Positions 1-9,542 are shown, counted from the first letter of the stretch. The stretch: DNA of 38,024 nucleotides from Hyphomicrobiales bacterium (GCA_900470965.1 UCCS01000097.1:1-38024); one strand, 5' to 3'. Numbers and translations are program-made. Notes: generated by a model not told the origin, from the sequence alone.

Positions 1-1
1 C

Positions 2-625
2 GACGCTTTCGGCAACAACAATTATCTGACCTTCACGCTGCCGATCACCTATGATCGCGACGCCCGCGACGACAAATTCAATCCGACCGGGGGCTACCAC
101 GCCACGCTGTCGGCAAAGCCGGGCTATGAGTTCTTGAACGGAACGGTCTATTCGGCCTTCGAGGGCTCGATATCAGGCTATCTCGGTCTCGGCGCCGAAG
201 ACGGCATCGTGCTGGCCGCCAAGCTCGCGGCCGGCACGCTGATCGGCGGCGACGGCGTTCAGGATATTCCCGCCACCCAGCGTTTCTTCGCCGGCGGCGG
301 CGGTTCCGTGCGTGGTTACGGCTATCAGGAAATCTCGCCCTATAACGAAAACGACGAGGCCACCGGCGGTCGCTCCTATGTGACCGGCTCCTTTGAGGTG
401 CGTATCAGGATCACCGATACGATCGGCATTGTGCCCTTCCTCGATGTCGGCACGGTTTCGGACAGCATTGCGCCTGATTTTTCCGATATCAGGGCCGGCG
501 CAGGCGCCGGTATCCGCTATGCAACGCCTTTCGGCCCCCTTCGGCTTGATTTTGCCGTACCGCTGAACAAGTACGACGGTGGGACGGATTATGGAATTTA
601 TGCCGGCATAGGCCAGTCGTTCTAG
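2..625 (+). CDS. tamA: TamA outer-membrane assembly protein, 3' end only
   Basis: The reading frame is open from the left edge and ends with TAG at 623-625, so only the last about 207 residues are seen and the true start lies outside the window. The fragment has the look of the C-terminal 16-stranded barrel of the BamA/TamA (Omp85) family: an RDARDD segment followed by NPTGGY near the start of the barrel, the conserved GGGGSVRGYGY stretch (Omp85 VRGY motif), alternating hydrophobic strands such as PFLDVGTV and GAGAGIRYATPFGPLRLDFA, and a terminal strand ending in aromatic Phe (YAGIGQSF). TamA sits in the outer membrane and works with the inner-membrane-anchored TamB to insert or supply outer-membrane components. 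tamB follows on the same strand after a short gap, which supports TamA over BamA. Confidence 0.9.
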   Translation, partial: DAFGNNNYLTFTLPITYDRDARDDKFNPTGGYHATLSAKPGYEFLNGTVYSAFEGSISGYLGLGAEDGIVLAAKLAAGTLIGGDGVQDIPATQRFFAGGGGSVRGYGYQEISPYNENDEATGGRSYVTGSFEVRIRITDTIGIVPFLDVGTVSDSIAPDFSDIRAGAGAGIRYATPFGPLRLDFAVPLNKYDGGTDYGIYAGIGQSF

Positions 626-703
626 GCCAGTTATCAGGAATGCCGATTTCGCAGTGTTTTCCGACCTGTGAGCTGTCATGAAAACGGGATAGTGTCCGCT
701 CTT

Positions 704-3700
704 ATGCAAATGTTGGCGAAAATCATGAACTGGATAATGCGGCTCGTCGGCTACGGCCTCGGCGCGGCGATTATCCTTGCCGTCATTGCTTTGGCGATCT
801 TCGGCTTCACCTCCTTCGGTGCCCGCATCATCACCGAAAATGTCGCTTCCGCGCTCTCCAACCGCGATATGACGATATCCGTGCGCGAACCCGAGGGCCT
901 GCTGACCGGCGGCTTGCGCGCAGCCGAGATCACCCTGTCGGACACGCGTGGCACATTTGCAGAAATCCGCGGCATCGCCGTCGACTGGAATCCACTGGCG
1001 CTGCTGACTGGTACCTTCCACGCGAGACAGGTCTCAGTGGCCTCCATCGACGTGCGGCGCCAACCGGTACGCACCCTCCCTTCTAGGCCGGCGACTCCGG
1101 AGGAAGGAAGCAGCGGAGGCTTCCGGCTGCCGTTGAAGATCGATATCGAACATATCGCCTTGCCCGATATTTCCCTTGGCGCACCGCTGACCGGCCGCGC
1201 CTTCTCGCTTGCCGCCACCGGCAACCTCAGAGCCGATGGCGATGGCGGCGAAGCGCTTGTTAACGTCAACCGCCACCAGGTTCCCGACGCAAAGCTCTCC
1301 GCCGATGTCGCCTTCACCCCGGCAAACGGCCATCTGCGGCTGAACGCCCAGCTTGCCGAACCGCAGGGCGGCCTGCTCGCCGGCTTTCTCGGTCTGCCCG
1401 GCAGCCCGGCGGTCAATATCGCGCTCAACGGCGAAGGTCCGATCTCGGACTGGAACGGCAAGCTGCAGGCTGCCCTCGATGGCCAGCAACGCGCCTCGCT
1501 GGAAGGCAAGCACGCAATCACGCCCGACGGCTTGCATCATCTCGACCTCAAGGGCGGCGGCGATGTAAGCTCGTTGCTCCCCATGGCATTCCGGCCGCTT
1601 TTTGCAGGCCAGACGAATATCGATGTATCCGCGACCTTCGACAATCATGGCAAGATCGATATTCAGACCGGCAATCTCGCGACCGGCAGCGTCGTCATCG
1701 CCGCTTCCGGCACGCTCGATCCTGCCGGCAATAACAGCCTGAATGCCAATGTGCTCGGCACCTCGGGTCCGGTCGATTTCCGCTGGCCGCTCGCCGATGG
1801 CGAAGCGCGCTTCATGATTTCGGGCCTCAATCTGGCGATGACCGGACAGGCACAGGCCGTGCGCATCAATGCCAGCGGATCGCTGGATTCCGCCACGATG
1901 CCGCAGGCCGATATCGGCAACGTCAAGCTGACGGCCAAGAGCGATGCCTTCAATCTCGCCAATGGTGCCGGCGATATCCAGTTGCGCCTCGTCGCGGGTG
2001 ACGCCACCTTCACCGAGCCCAACCTCAACCGCGCCGTTCGGGGTCCGATCACACTCGTCGCGCCGCTTCAGATTTCGCGCAACGGCATCGGCTTCAACGG
2101 CACGACCGTCGAAAGCGCCAATATCGGCGCCGATCTCAACGGCTCCTATCGCCTGGCCGACAATACGCTGACCGGCAATGCGAAATTTACCGTCCAGCCC
2201 GCCGCCTTGCCGCCGGCCGTCGCCGAAAAGTTCGATGCACCAATCAACCTCGAAACCCAGGTTGCCGGCACCATCCCCTCCAAGGTGACGTTGTCGAACA
2301 TCACGATCAAATCCCCGACCATCGAGGCAGGCGGCAACGTCACGCTCGACGAGGACGCGCTGACGGCCGATATCGCCGGCAAGCTTCCCGATATCGGCAA
2401 GCTGCTGTCGGGCACGAGCGGGGAAGCGGATTACAGCATCAAGGCAAGCGGCACGCTTCCAGCACTTGCGCTCACCGCCAATGTGAAAGCCGCGAGCCTG
2501 CAGATGGCCGATCGCAAGGTCGGCGATCTCAACATCGACCTGACGGGCTCTGCCGATCCTGCTGCTCCGCAGGGCCGGATCGCCGCCACCGGCACGATCG
2601 ACGGTCAGCCGATCGGCATCAATGGGGACGTCAAATCCGAGAAGGGGATCATTTCTATCCCCGCGCTGACGGCCGATGTCGGCAGCAATCGCCTGGCGGG
2701 CAACCTCACGCTTTCGTCAGGCATGACGCCGGCTGGTGCGCTCACCTTTGACTTCCCTGATATCAGCCTGCTTGCCGCTCTCGGTGGCCAGAAGGCGGAA
2801 GGCGACCTCAAGGGCTCCGTCGATATCACCGGCAATGACGGCAAGATCGCGCTCAAGGTTGCCGCCAACGGCAGTGGCATTCGCCGCGATACGCTGACGA
2901 TCGCCAAACCGACGATCGACGTGACCGTCAGCGATATCATGGCTTTTGCGGCGAGCGGCACGATACGGGCCGACGAGTTCGGCGTCGGGACCAACAAGCT
3001 CACCGGCATTGCGCTTGATTTCGTCCAGCAGCAGACCCGCACCGACTTCAATCTGGATGCAGGCTATGACGGCAATCCGCTGCAGGCCGCCGGTAGCGTG
3101 CAGTCTGCAGGCGGCATGATCGATCTCAGTCTCGATCGCTTCGCCGCCAAGCCGCACAACATTCCGGTCGAACTGGCGTCACCTGCACAGGTCAACGTCA
3201 CGAAGGGAGTTGCCAGCCTGAACGGTCTGACCGTCAAGACCGGCAGCGGCTCGGTATCGGTCACCGGTTCGGCTGGTGAGACCCTGAAGCTCGATGCCGT
3301 CATCACCGACCTGCCGGCAAGCCTTGCCAACAGCTTCGTTCCCAATCTTGCCGCCGACGGCACGATTTCCGGGACGGTGAACGTAACCGGGACACCGGCC
3401 GCTCCCACAGTCAATTTCAAGCTCGATTGGAAGGATGCGGCCACCAGCCATACAAAAGGCGCCAGCATCGCCCCTCTCGGCATCTCGACATCGGGCACCT
3501 TCGCCGACAACAAGCTGAACTTCGATGGCGGCATTAGCGGCGCTGACGGCCTTTCCTTGAAGGCGGCGGGCGACGTCGGCCTTGCGGATCCGAATGGCCC
3601 GACCCTCAATATCAACGCCGACATCGTCAGCCTGCCGGCAAAGCTCGCCAACGGCTTTGTTCCCGATCTTGCTGCAGAAGGTACGGTTTCGGGAACGGTC

Positions 3701-6700
3701 ACGGCAACAGGCACGCCCGCGGCACCAGCGGCCGATTTCAAGCTGAACTGGAAAAACGCCGCGACGAGCCAGACAAAGAGCGCCAAGCTTGCCGGTCTGT
3801 CGCTCAACGCATCCGGCAGGTTTGCGGATAACAAGCTCGATTTCGATACGGCGCTCACCGGCAAGGGCGGACTATCGCTGAAAGCGCTCGGTAATGTCGC
3901 TATTAGCGGAACCACGATCGGCAACATCAAGGTCGATGCCGAACTTGCGAATGTTCCGGCCAATATCGCCAACGGTTTTGTGAAGGATCTCGATGCCGGC
4001 GGAACGATTTCCGGCACAGCCTCGGCGTCAGGCACGCCTGCCGCACCGGCTGCCAATTTCAAGCTCAGCTGGCAGGATGCCACGACACGGCACACCAAGA
4101 CCGCCGGCCTGACCGGACTGGACCTTGCGGCAGCCGGCCATTTTGCCGACCAGAAACTCGATTTCGATGCCAAACTCGCCGGACCGAAAGCTCTGTCGCT
4201 GAAGGCGACGGGCAATGTCGAGCTTGCTGGGACGGCGGTGCGCAATCTAAAGGTCGATGCAGATCTCGCAAACCTTCCAGCCGGCCTTGCGAACGGCTTC
4301 GTTCCCGATCTGGGCGCCGAAGGCACGATTTCCGGCAAGGCGTCGGCCTCCGGCTCGCTGCCAACACCGGCAGTCACCTTCGATCTGGCCTGGGCAAATG
4401 CGGCAACGCGCCAGACAAAGAGCAACGGCTTCACCGATCTCTCTGCCAAGGCCACCGGCAAATATGAAAACAACAGGGTCGATTTCGACGCCAATCTCGG
4501 CAGCGGCAACGGGGCGCTGCTGAAAGCGAACGGCGGCGTGACGATCGACGGCAGCGCCATTCGCGACCTCGCCGTCAACGCTGACATTGCCGGCCTGCCC
4601 GCAAACCTCGCAAACGGCTTCGTGCCCGGCCTTGGTGCTGAGGGCATAATCTCCGGCACTGCCGTCACCTCAGGCACGCCGACAGAGCCGGTGATCGATT
4701 TCAAGCTCGACTGGACGAACGCAGCAACGCGCCAAACCAAGACCGCCGGTCTTTCTGGCCTGGCGCTTGCCGCTTCGGGAAAATACGTCAGCAACCGTCT
4801 GGATTTCGACGCCAGTTTGAATGGCAAAGGTGGCGTCTCGCTGAAAGCGGCCGGCAATCTCGCATTGACGGGCACCACAATCCAGGGCATCGATGCAAAG
4901 GCCGATATCACCAATCTGCCGGCTGCTGTCGCCAACGGGTTCGTCCCTGATATTGGAGCCGAAGGCATCATCACAGCGACGGCGACGGCCTCCGGATCGC
5001 TCACCGCCCCCTCCGCCGATTTCAAGATCGAATGGAAAAACGCGGGAACGAAACAGACCAGGACTGCCGGCCTCTCCGGCCTGACGCTCGCCGCTTCGGG
5101 CAAACTCAGCAAAGACCGGCTGGATTTCGACGCCAATCTCAACGGCAATGGCGGTGTCTCGCTGAAGGCAGCGGGCAATCTCGATATAGCCGGAACGACC
5201 GTCAAGGGCGTCAACGCCAAGGCCGATGTCACCAATCTGCCGGCGGCCGTCGCCAATGGGTTCGTTCCAAACCTTGGTGCCGAAGGCGCCATCACGGCGA
5301 CAGCGACTGCCTCGGGATCGCTTCCCCTTCCCTCGGTCGATTTCAAGGTCGACTGGAAGAATGCCGAAACGAGCCAGACCAAGGGCGCCGGCCTTGCGCC
5401 GCTTACAATCGGCGCTAGCGGCAAGCTGGCAGACAACCGCCTGACGGTCGACACCAGTCTCGTCGGCGACGGTGGACTTTCTCTGAAAGGCGGCGGCACT
5501 CTCGCAATGACAGGCAACCGCGCGATGTCGATGCGCTTCAACGGCAGCCTTCCCTTCGCCGTTCTCGGCGCACAGCTCGCCCAGCAGGGTCTGGTTGCCG
5601 AAGGCGTCGCCAATGTGAACCTGGAAGTCAGTGGCACGACGGCGGCACCCGTCATAAACGGAACGGTCACCACGGATGGCGCAAAGCTGATCGACGTGCG
5701 CCGCAACCTCGCCCTCGAAGGCCTTGGCGCGACCATCACGTTCAACGGTCAGCAGGCCGTCATTTCGCGGCTGAACGGCAGGCTCGCAAGCGGCGGCTCG
5801 ATCTCGGCGAGCGGTTCGGTTGGCATCAGCGGCAGTTTCCCCGCCGATCTTTCCATCCGCCTGGACCACGCGGTCTATGTCGACGGCACGCTGGTTGTCG
5901 CAACAGTCGACGGCACGCTCGGCCTTAGGGGACCGCTGCTTTCCAATCCCACGCTTGATGGTAAGCTTCACATCGACAAGGCTTCGATCACCGTACCGGA
6001 GAGGCTGCCGACATCGCTGCGTGAAATCGATATCCGCCATATCCACGCGCCGCCCGCAGTGCTTGCCCAACTCCGGGACAATGCTCAGCAGCAGCCCCGG
6101 GAAAAATCTTCGACCATCATGCTGGATATCCAGCTCGATGCACCCTCGCAGATCTTCGTGCGCGGCCGCGGTATCGATGCGGAAGTCGGCGGGAACATCA
6201 CGATCCGCGGCTCGGCTGCCGCGCCCGAAGTTGCCGGTGCCTTCACCATGCGCCGCGGCCGTCTGACGATCCTCAACCGCCGTCTCGATTTCTCCGACCG
6301 CAGCCGCATCACATTTGCCGGCGACCTGACGCCCGCCCTCGACATGGAGGCCACTTCCACGTCAGGCACGACGACACTCACGGTGGATGTCGCGGGCCTC
6401 GCAACCGACCCCGCCATCACTTTCTCCTCGTCACCTGCCCTGCCGCAGGACGAAGTGCTGGCCCAGCTCATCTTCGGCCAATCCATGTCCCGCCTGTCGC
6501 CAGTACAGATCGCCCAGCTTGCCGATGCCGTCAGCCAGCTCGCCGGCAATCGTTCGACATCGCTCTTCGAAGGGCTCCGCAACCAGCTTGGCGTCGACGA
6601 CCTCGACATCAGCACGGACGCGAAGGGCCGGACCAGCGTCAGTGTCGGCCGCTACCTCAACGAACGGACCTATTTCGAGCTGCAGCAGGGCGGAGAAGCC

Positions 6701-6811
6701 GGCGCCAAGGCAATCATCAATCTGGATGTCGGCCGCGGCGTGAAGCTGCGGGGTGCCGCCGGCGGAAATGGTGCAGGCGAAGCGGGCATCGTCTACGAGC
6801 ATGAATATTGA
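704..6811 (+). CDS. tamB: TamB translocation/assembly module protein with expanded repeat region
   Basis: Very large protein (2035 residues from ATG 704) directly after tamA. It has one N-terminal membrane anchor (LGAAIILAVIALAIFGF), a long periplasmic region of repeated beta-rich units, and the C-terminal TamB domain (formerly DUF490) with typical end segments: AAPEVAGAFTMRRGRLTILN, a LIFGQSMSRLSPVQIAQLA stretch and a terminal VYEHEY strand. TamB-type proteins form a groove across the periplasm and have been linked to phospholipid transport and outer-membrane protein assembly. At 2035 residues it is much longer than E. coli TamB (about 1260); about 750 residues are the seven-fold tandem repeat annotated separately. 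The start is uncertain: GTG 668, ATG 704, ATG 710 and ATG 725 are all in frame and none has a strong ribosome binding site; 704-725 fits best with a short basic N-tail before the membrane segment. Confidence 0.93.
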   Translation: MQMLAKIMNWIMRLVGYGLGAAIILAVIALAIFGFTSFGARIITENVASALSNRDMTISVREPEGLLTGGLRAAEITLSDTRGTFAEIRGIAVDWNPLALLTGTFHARQVSVASIDVRRQPVRTLPSRPATPEEGSSGGFRLPLKIDIEHIALPDISLGAPLTGRAFSLAATGNLRADGDGGEALVNVNRHQVPDAKLSADVAFTPANGHLRLNAQLAEPQGGLLAGFLGLPGSPAVNIALNGEGPISDWNGKLQAALDGQQRASLEGKHAITPDGLHHLDLKGGGDVSSLLPMAFRPLFAGQTNIDVSATFDNHGKIDIQTGNLATGSVVIAASGTLDPAGNNSLNANVLGTSGPVDFRWPLADGEARFMISGLNLAMTGQAQAVRINASGSLDSATMPQADIGNVKLTAKSDAFNLANGAGDIQLRLVAGDATFTEPNLNRAVRGPITLVAPLQISRNGIGFNGTTVESANIGADLNGSYRLADNTLTGNAKFTVQPAALPPAVAEKFDAPINLETQVAGTIPSKVTLSNITIKSPTIEAGGNVTLDEDALTADIAGKLPDIGKLLSGTSGEADYSIKASGTLPALALTANVKAASLQMADRKVGDLNIDLTGSADPAAPQGRIAATGTIDGQPIGINGDVKSEKGIISIPALTADVGSNRLAGNLTLSSGMTPAGALTFDFPDISLLAALGGQKAEGDLKGSVDITGNDGKIALKVAANGSGIRRDTLTIAKPTIDVTVSDIMAFAASGTIRADEFGVGTNKLTGIALDFVQQQTRTDFNLDAGYDGNPLQAAGSVQSAGGMIDLSLDRFAAKPHNIPVELASPAQVNVTKGVASLNGLTVKTGSGSVSVTGSAGETLKLDAVITDLPASLANSFVPNLAADGTISGTVNVTGTPAAPTVNFKLDWKDAATSHTKGASIAPLGISTSGTFADNKLNFDGGISGADGLSLKAAGDVGLADPNGPTLNINADIVSLPAKLANGFVPDLAAEGTVSGTVTATGTPAAPAADFKLNWKNAATSQTKSAKLAGLSLNASGRFADNKLDFDTALTGKGGLSLKALGNVAISGTTIGNIKVDAELANVPANIANGFVKDLDAGGTISGTASASGTPAAPAANFKLSWQDATTRHTKTAGLTGLDLAAAGHFADQKLDFDAKLAGPKALSLKATGNVELAGTAVRNLKVDADLANLPAGLANGFVPDLGAEGTISGKASASGSLPTPAVTFDLAWANAATRQTKSNGFTDLSAKATGKYENNRVDFDANLGSGNGALLKANGGVTIDGSAIRDLAVNADIAGLPANLANGFVPGLGAEGIISGTAVTSGTPTEPVIDFKLDWTNAATRQTKTAGLSGLALAASGKYVSNRLDFDASLNGKGGVSLKAAGNLALTGTTIQGIDAKADITNLPAAVANGFVPDIGAEGIITATATASGSLTAPSADFKIEWKNAGTKQTRTAGLSGLTLAASGKLSKDRLDFDANLNGNGGVSLKAAGNLDIAGTTVKGVNAKADVTNLPAAVANGFVPNLGAEGAITATATASGSLPLPSVDFKVDWKNAETSQTKGAGLAPLTIGASGKLADNRLTVDTSLVGDGGLSLKGGGTLAMTGNRAMSMRFNGSLPFAVLGAQLAQQGLVAEGVANVNLEVSGTTAAPVINGTVTTDGAKLIDVRRNLALEGLGATITFNGQQAVISRLNGRLASGGSISASGSVGISGSFPADLSIRLDHAVYVDGTLVVATVDGTLGLRGPLLSNPTLDGKLHIDKASITVPERLPTSLREIDIRHIHAPPAVLAQLRDNAQQQPREKSSTIMLDIQLDAPSQIFVRGRGIDAEVGGNITIRGSAAAPEVAGAFTMRRGRLTILNRRLDFSDRSRITFAGDLTPALDMEATSTSGTTTLTVDVAGLATDPAITFSSSPALPQDEVLAQLIFGQSMSRLSPVQIAQLADAVSQLAGNRSTSLFEGLRNQLGVDDLDISTDAKGRTSVSVGRYLNERTYFELQQGGEAGAKAIINLDVGRGVKLRGAAGGNGAGEAGIVYEHEY
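3311..5557 (+). repeat. Seven tandem 321-bp coding repeats inside tamB
   Basis: Seven copies of a 107-codon unit follow each other without any length change. Copies start at 3311, 3632, 3953, 4274, 4595, 4916 and 5237, giving six identical spacings of 321 nt. Each starts with a LPAxxANGFVPxL-like segment (LPASLANSFVPNL, LPAKLANGFVPDL, VPANIANGFVKDL, LPAGLANGFVPDL, LPANLANGFVPGL, LPAAVANGFVPDI, LPAAVANGFVPNL), then a GTISGT-like strand, a P-x-x-x-F-K-x-x-W core, a TKxAGL segment and an LDFDAxLxGxGGLSLKAxGN strand pair. By eye copies 5, 6 and 7 are most alike. A diverged eighth start, LPFAVLGAQLAQQG at 5549, follows after 312 nt and resembles an ordinary TamB unit. Confidence 0.95.
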
Positions 6812-6833
6812 GGCCAGCCTGGAAAATTGAAGC

Positions 6834-7262
6834 CTAAAAGCTCGCCTTGCTGGTCTTCAGCAGAATGTTGGTTTCGGTGGTATTGATACCGTCGAAGAGG
6901 CGTATCCGGCGCAGCGTCTCGTCGAAGGAGACGAGGTCACGATCCTCGAGCTCGGCGACGAAATCCCATTTGCCGTTGGTGCTGTGCAGCGCGCGCACCT
7001 GCGGCAAGCCGCGAAGCTGGGTTGCCACCTTGTCGGCAAGTTTACCATGCACTTCGATCATGACGATGGCCCGAACGCCGGCGGAACGCGTCTCGTGACC
7101 GGTGCGGATGGTGAAGCCGGCAATCGTGCCATTTTCGACCAGCCGGTCGATGCGCGTGGCAACCGTCGCCCGCGAAGCCCCCGTCAGCGCCGCAAGCGAG
7201 GAGACGGAGATTCGCGCATTGTGCCGAAGCGCACTCAGAAGCTCGTTGTCGAGATCGTCCAC
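6834..7262 (-). CDS. Lrp/AsnC family transcriptional regulator
   Basis: A 142-residue protein of normal Lrp/AsnC length. The N-terminal 60 residues form a winged helix-turn-helix (LDNELLSALRHNARISVSSL, then GASRATVATRIDRLVENGTI), and the rest is the RAM ligand-binding domain with a GKWDFVAELEDRD strand and the closing ETNILLKTSK. The start is GTG 7262; no better in-frame ATG lies upstream. It is divergent from arginase and ornithine aminotransferase, and rhizobial arginine/ornithine catabolic genes are commonly governed by such divergently encoded Lrp-type activators, so control of these two genes by arginine or ornithine is a reasonable inference. The effector is not visible in the sequence. 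Confidence 0.9.
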   Translation of the reverse strand: MDDLDNELLSALRHNARISVSSLAALTGASRATVATRIDRLVENGTIAGFTIRTGHETRSAGVRAIVMIEVHGKLADKVATQLRGLPQVRALHSTNGKWDFVAELEDRDLVSFDETLRRIRLFDGINTTETNILLKTSKASF

Positions 7263-7393
7263 GGTTTCACTTTGTCAAATTAGCTTTATCAATCTGCGTA
7301 ATCATAATCCATTTCTGACACTTTTCCATCTATTTGCCGCCGCCACTTTATCCCACTATCGGCCAAAACAGGCCTCAGAACGGAGCCCTCGGA
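7263..7393. promoter_or_regulatory. Divergent promoter region between lrp-type gene and arginase gene
   Basis: 131 bp separate the two divergent start codons. The half next to the regulator (7265-7320) is strikingly AT-rich for this GC-rich genome, as expected for Lrp-type binding and for two back-to-back promoters. I cannot assign -35/-10 boxes or an operator with confidence. A GGAG at 7382-7385 serves as ribosome binding site for arginase. Confidence 0.5.
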
Positions 7394-8329
7394 ATGGAAG
7401 TACAATCTCGATCTGTCGCTCTTATCGGTGTTCCCCTTGAAGAAGGTTCCGGCCGCAGAGGCGCGGGCATGGGACCGACAGCATTGCGTATTGCGGGCGT
7501 CGACAAGGCGCTGAGCGATCTCGGCCACACTGTTGTCGACACGGGCGATCTCAGCATCGTCCCGGCCAGGGACCTTCCCAATCATTCGAAGGCACATAAT
7601 CTTCGCATCGTCGGCGCCTACACGCGTGCGCTCGAAGCAGCCACCTATGATGCGGCGAAAGCCGGCCACTTCCCGCTGATCCTCGGTGGCGACCACAGCC
7701 TTTCCATGGGCAGCGTCTCAGGCATGGCGCGTTATGCCGCCGAAAATGACCGCCCGCTCTTCGTGTTGTGGCTCGACGCCCATTCGGATTTCAATACGCC
7801 TGAGACCTCGCCGTCAGGCAATATTCACGGCATGCCGGTCGCCTTCTTCTGCGGTCTGGCGGATTTTGCTGAGATCCTGCCGAAGGACCGTGCACTCGTC
7901 GATCCGAAGAAGATCTTCCAGGTGGGCATCCGCTCGGTCGATGCCTCCGAGCGCGTCGAAATCCGCAAGCACGGCGTAAATGTCTTCGACATGCGCTCGC
8001 TCGATGAACAGGGCGTAGCTGTGATCCTACGCCAGATCCTGGAAACGATCGAGAAGGCGAACGGCCTGTTGCATGTCAGCTTCGACGTCGATTTCCTCGA
8101 TCCGGATTTTGCGCCCGGCGTCGGCACCACCGTTCCCGGCGGCGCCACCTTCCGCGAAGCGCACCTCATTATGGAGATGCTGTCCGACAGCGGCCTCGTC
8201 TCCTCGCTCGACCTCGTCGAACTCAATCCTTTCCTTGATGACCGCGGCAAGAGCGCCCGCATCATGGTGGAGATGACGGCAAGCCTCTTCGGCCGCCGTA
8301 TCTTCGATCGTCCTACACGCGCCGCATAA
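7394..8329 (+). CDS. rocF: Arginase
   Basis: A 311-residue ureohydrolase that splits arginine to ornithine and urea in the cytoplasm. The metal ligands of the binuclear manganese site are visible: GGDHS near residue 100, DAHSD near 128-132 and SFDVDFLDP near 235; the SGNIHGMP loop and VELNP near the end are also typical of arginases rather than agmatinases. ATG 7394 is chosen because GGAG lies about eight bases upstream and the product then begins MEVQSRSVALIGVP at the first beta strand; an in-frame TTG at 7334 would only add an unconserved tail. The next gene, ornithine aminotransferase, starts 13 bases after the stop, so the two form an operon for arginine catabolism. In Agrobacterium the arginase gene is also called arcA. 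Confidence 0.94.
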   Translation: MEVQSRSVALIGVPLEEGSGRRGAGMGPTALRIAGVDKALSDLGHTVVDTGDLSIVPARDLPNHSKAHNLRIVGAYTRALEAATYDAAKAGHFPLILGGDHSLSMGSVSGMARYAAENDRPLFVLWLDAHSDFNTPETSPSGNIHGMPVAFFCGLADFAEILPKDRALVDPKKIFQVGIRSVDASERVEIRKHGVNVFDMRSLDEQGVAVILRQILETIEKANGLLHVSFDVDFLDPDFAPGVGTTVPGGATFREAHLIMEMLSDSGLVSSLDLVELNPFLDDRGKSARIMVEMTASLFGRRIFDRPTRAA

Positions 8330-8342
8330 GGGAGCACCGGCC

Positions 8343-9542
8343 ATGAACATCTCGTCGAACCTCATCGCCACCGAACAGCGTCTTGGAGCCAATAACTACA
8401 AGCCGCTTGATGTCGTGCTGACGCGGGGGGAAGGTGTTCATGTCTGGGATACGGATGGCAAGCGCTACCTCGACTGCCTCTCGGCCTATTCTGCCGTCAA
8501 CCAGGGCCATTGCCATCCGAAGATCCTTGCCGCCATGGTCGAGCAGGCCGGTCGCCTGACACTCACCTCGCGCGCCTTCCGCAACGACCAGCTCGCCTAT
8601 CTCTATGAAGAGCTGGCCGCACTGACTGGCTCCCACAAGATCCTGCCGATGAACTCCGGCGCGGAAGCCGTCGAGACCGCCATCAAGGCGGTTCGCAAAT
8701 GGGGCTACGAGGTGAAGGGCGTCCCGGAGGGCAAGGCGGAGATCATCGTCTGCGCCAACAATTTCCACGGCCGCACACTGAGCATCATCAGCTTCTCGAC
8801 TGATCCCGACGCCCGTACCGGCTTCGGGCCTTATACGCCGGGCTTCCGCATCGTTCCCTTCGGTGATGCAGAGGCTTTCGCGGCGGCCATCAATGCCAAT
8901 ACCGTCGCAGCACTGATCGAGCCGATCCAGGGCGAGGCCGGCGTCATCATTCCGCCGGCCGGTTATTTCACCCGCGTGCGCGAACTCTGCACGGCAAACA
9001 ACGTCACGCTCATCCTCGACGAAATCCAGACCGGCCTTGGGCGCACCGGCAAGCTGCTCGCCGAAGAACATGAAGGTATCGAAGCCGACGTGACGCTCAT
9101 CGGCAAGGCGCTTTCCGGCGGCTTTTATCCTGTTTCAGCCGTGCTTTCGAATTCTGAAGTCCTCGGCGTGCTCAAGCCCGGCCAGCATGGCTCGACCTTC
9201 GGCGGCAACCCGTTGGCCTGTGCGGTCGCCCGCGCGGCCCTGAAGGTGCTGACCGAAGAAGGAATGATCGAGAACGCCGAGACGATGGGCGACTATTTCC
9301 TCGAAGGTCTGCGCTCCATTCGCTCCAACATCGTCAAGGATGTGCGCGGCCGTGGCCTGATGCTCGCGGTCGAATTGGAGCCGGAGGCCGGCGGTGCCCG
9401 GCAATATTGCTACGCCCTGAAGGATCGCGGTCTCCTCGCCAAGGACACGCACGACCACACGATTCGCTTCGCGCCGCCGTTGATCATCACCAAGGAACAG
9501 GTCGATTGGGCGATCTCGCAAATTGAAAAGACAATAACCTAA
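8343..9542 (+). CDS. rocD: Ornithine aminotransferase
   Basis: A 399-residue class-III pyridoxal-phosphate aminotransferase that converts ornithine plus 2-oxoglutarate to glutamate semialdehyde and glutamate. Visible family features are NSGAEAVETAIK (phosphate-binding), NNFHGRT, the PLP-contacting LILDEIQTGLGRTG (Asp226) and the Schiff-base lysine in LIGKALSGG (Lys255), followed by GQHGSTFGGNPLA. Length and motif spacing match bacterial and eukaryotic ornithine delta-aminotransferases (RocD) more than acetylornithine aminotransferase. GGAG at 8331-8334 gives the ribosome binding site. Immediately downstream of arginase, it completes arginine conversion towards glutamate/proline. Confidence 0.94.
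   Translation: MNISSNLIATEQRLGANNYKPLDVVLTRGEGVHVWDTDGKRYLDCLSAYSAVNQGHCHPKILAAMVEQAGRLTLTSRAFRNDQLAYLYEELAALTGSHKILPMNSGAEAVETAIKAVRKWGYEVKGVPEGKAEIIVCANNFHGRTLSIISFSTDPDARTGFGPYTPGFRIVPFGDAEAFAAAINANTVAALIEPIQGEAGVIIPPAGYFTRVRELCTANNVTLILDEIQTGLGRTGKLLAEEHEGIEADVTLIGKALSGGFYPVSAVLSNSEVLGVLKPGQHGSTFGGNPLACAVARAALKVLTEEGMIENAETMGDYFLEGLRSIRSNIVKDVRGRGLMLAVELEPEAGGARQYCYALKDRGLLAKDTHDHTIRFAPPLIITKEQVDWAISQIEKTIT

Noticed and set aside
3064..5745. An 893-codon open frame antisense to tamB
   Set aside because: It mirrors the tamB repeat region: GC-rich codon periodicity and the stop-free 321-nt unit keep the opposite frame open seven times over. The product is a low-complexity Ser/Pro/Ala-rich sequence with no recognisable fold.
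4670..6070. A 466-codon antisense frame in tamB
   Set aside because: Again a shadow of tamB; Arg- and Asp-rich composition with no family features and no ribosome binding site.
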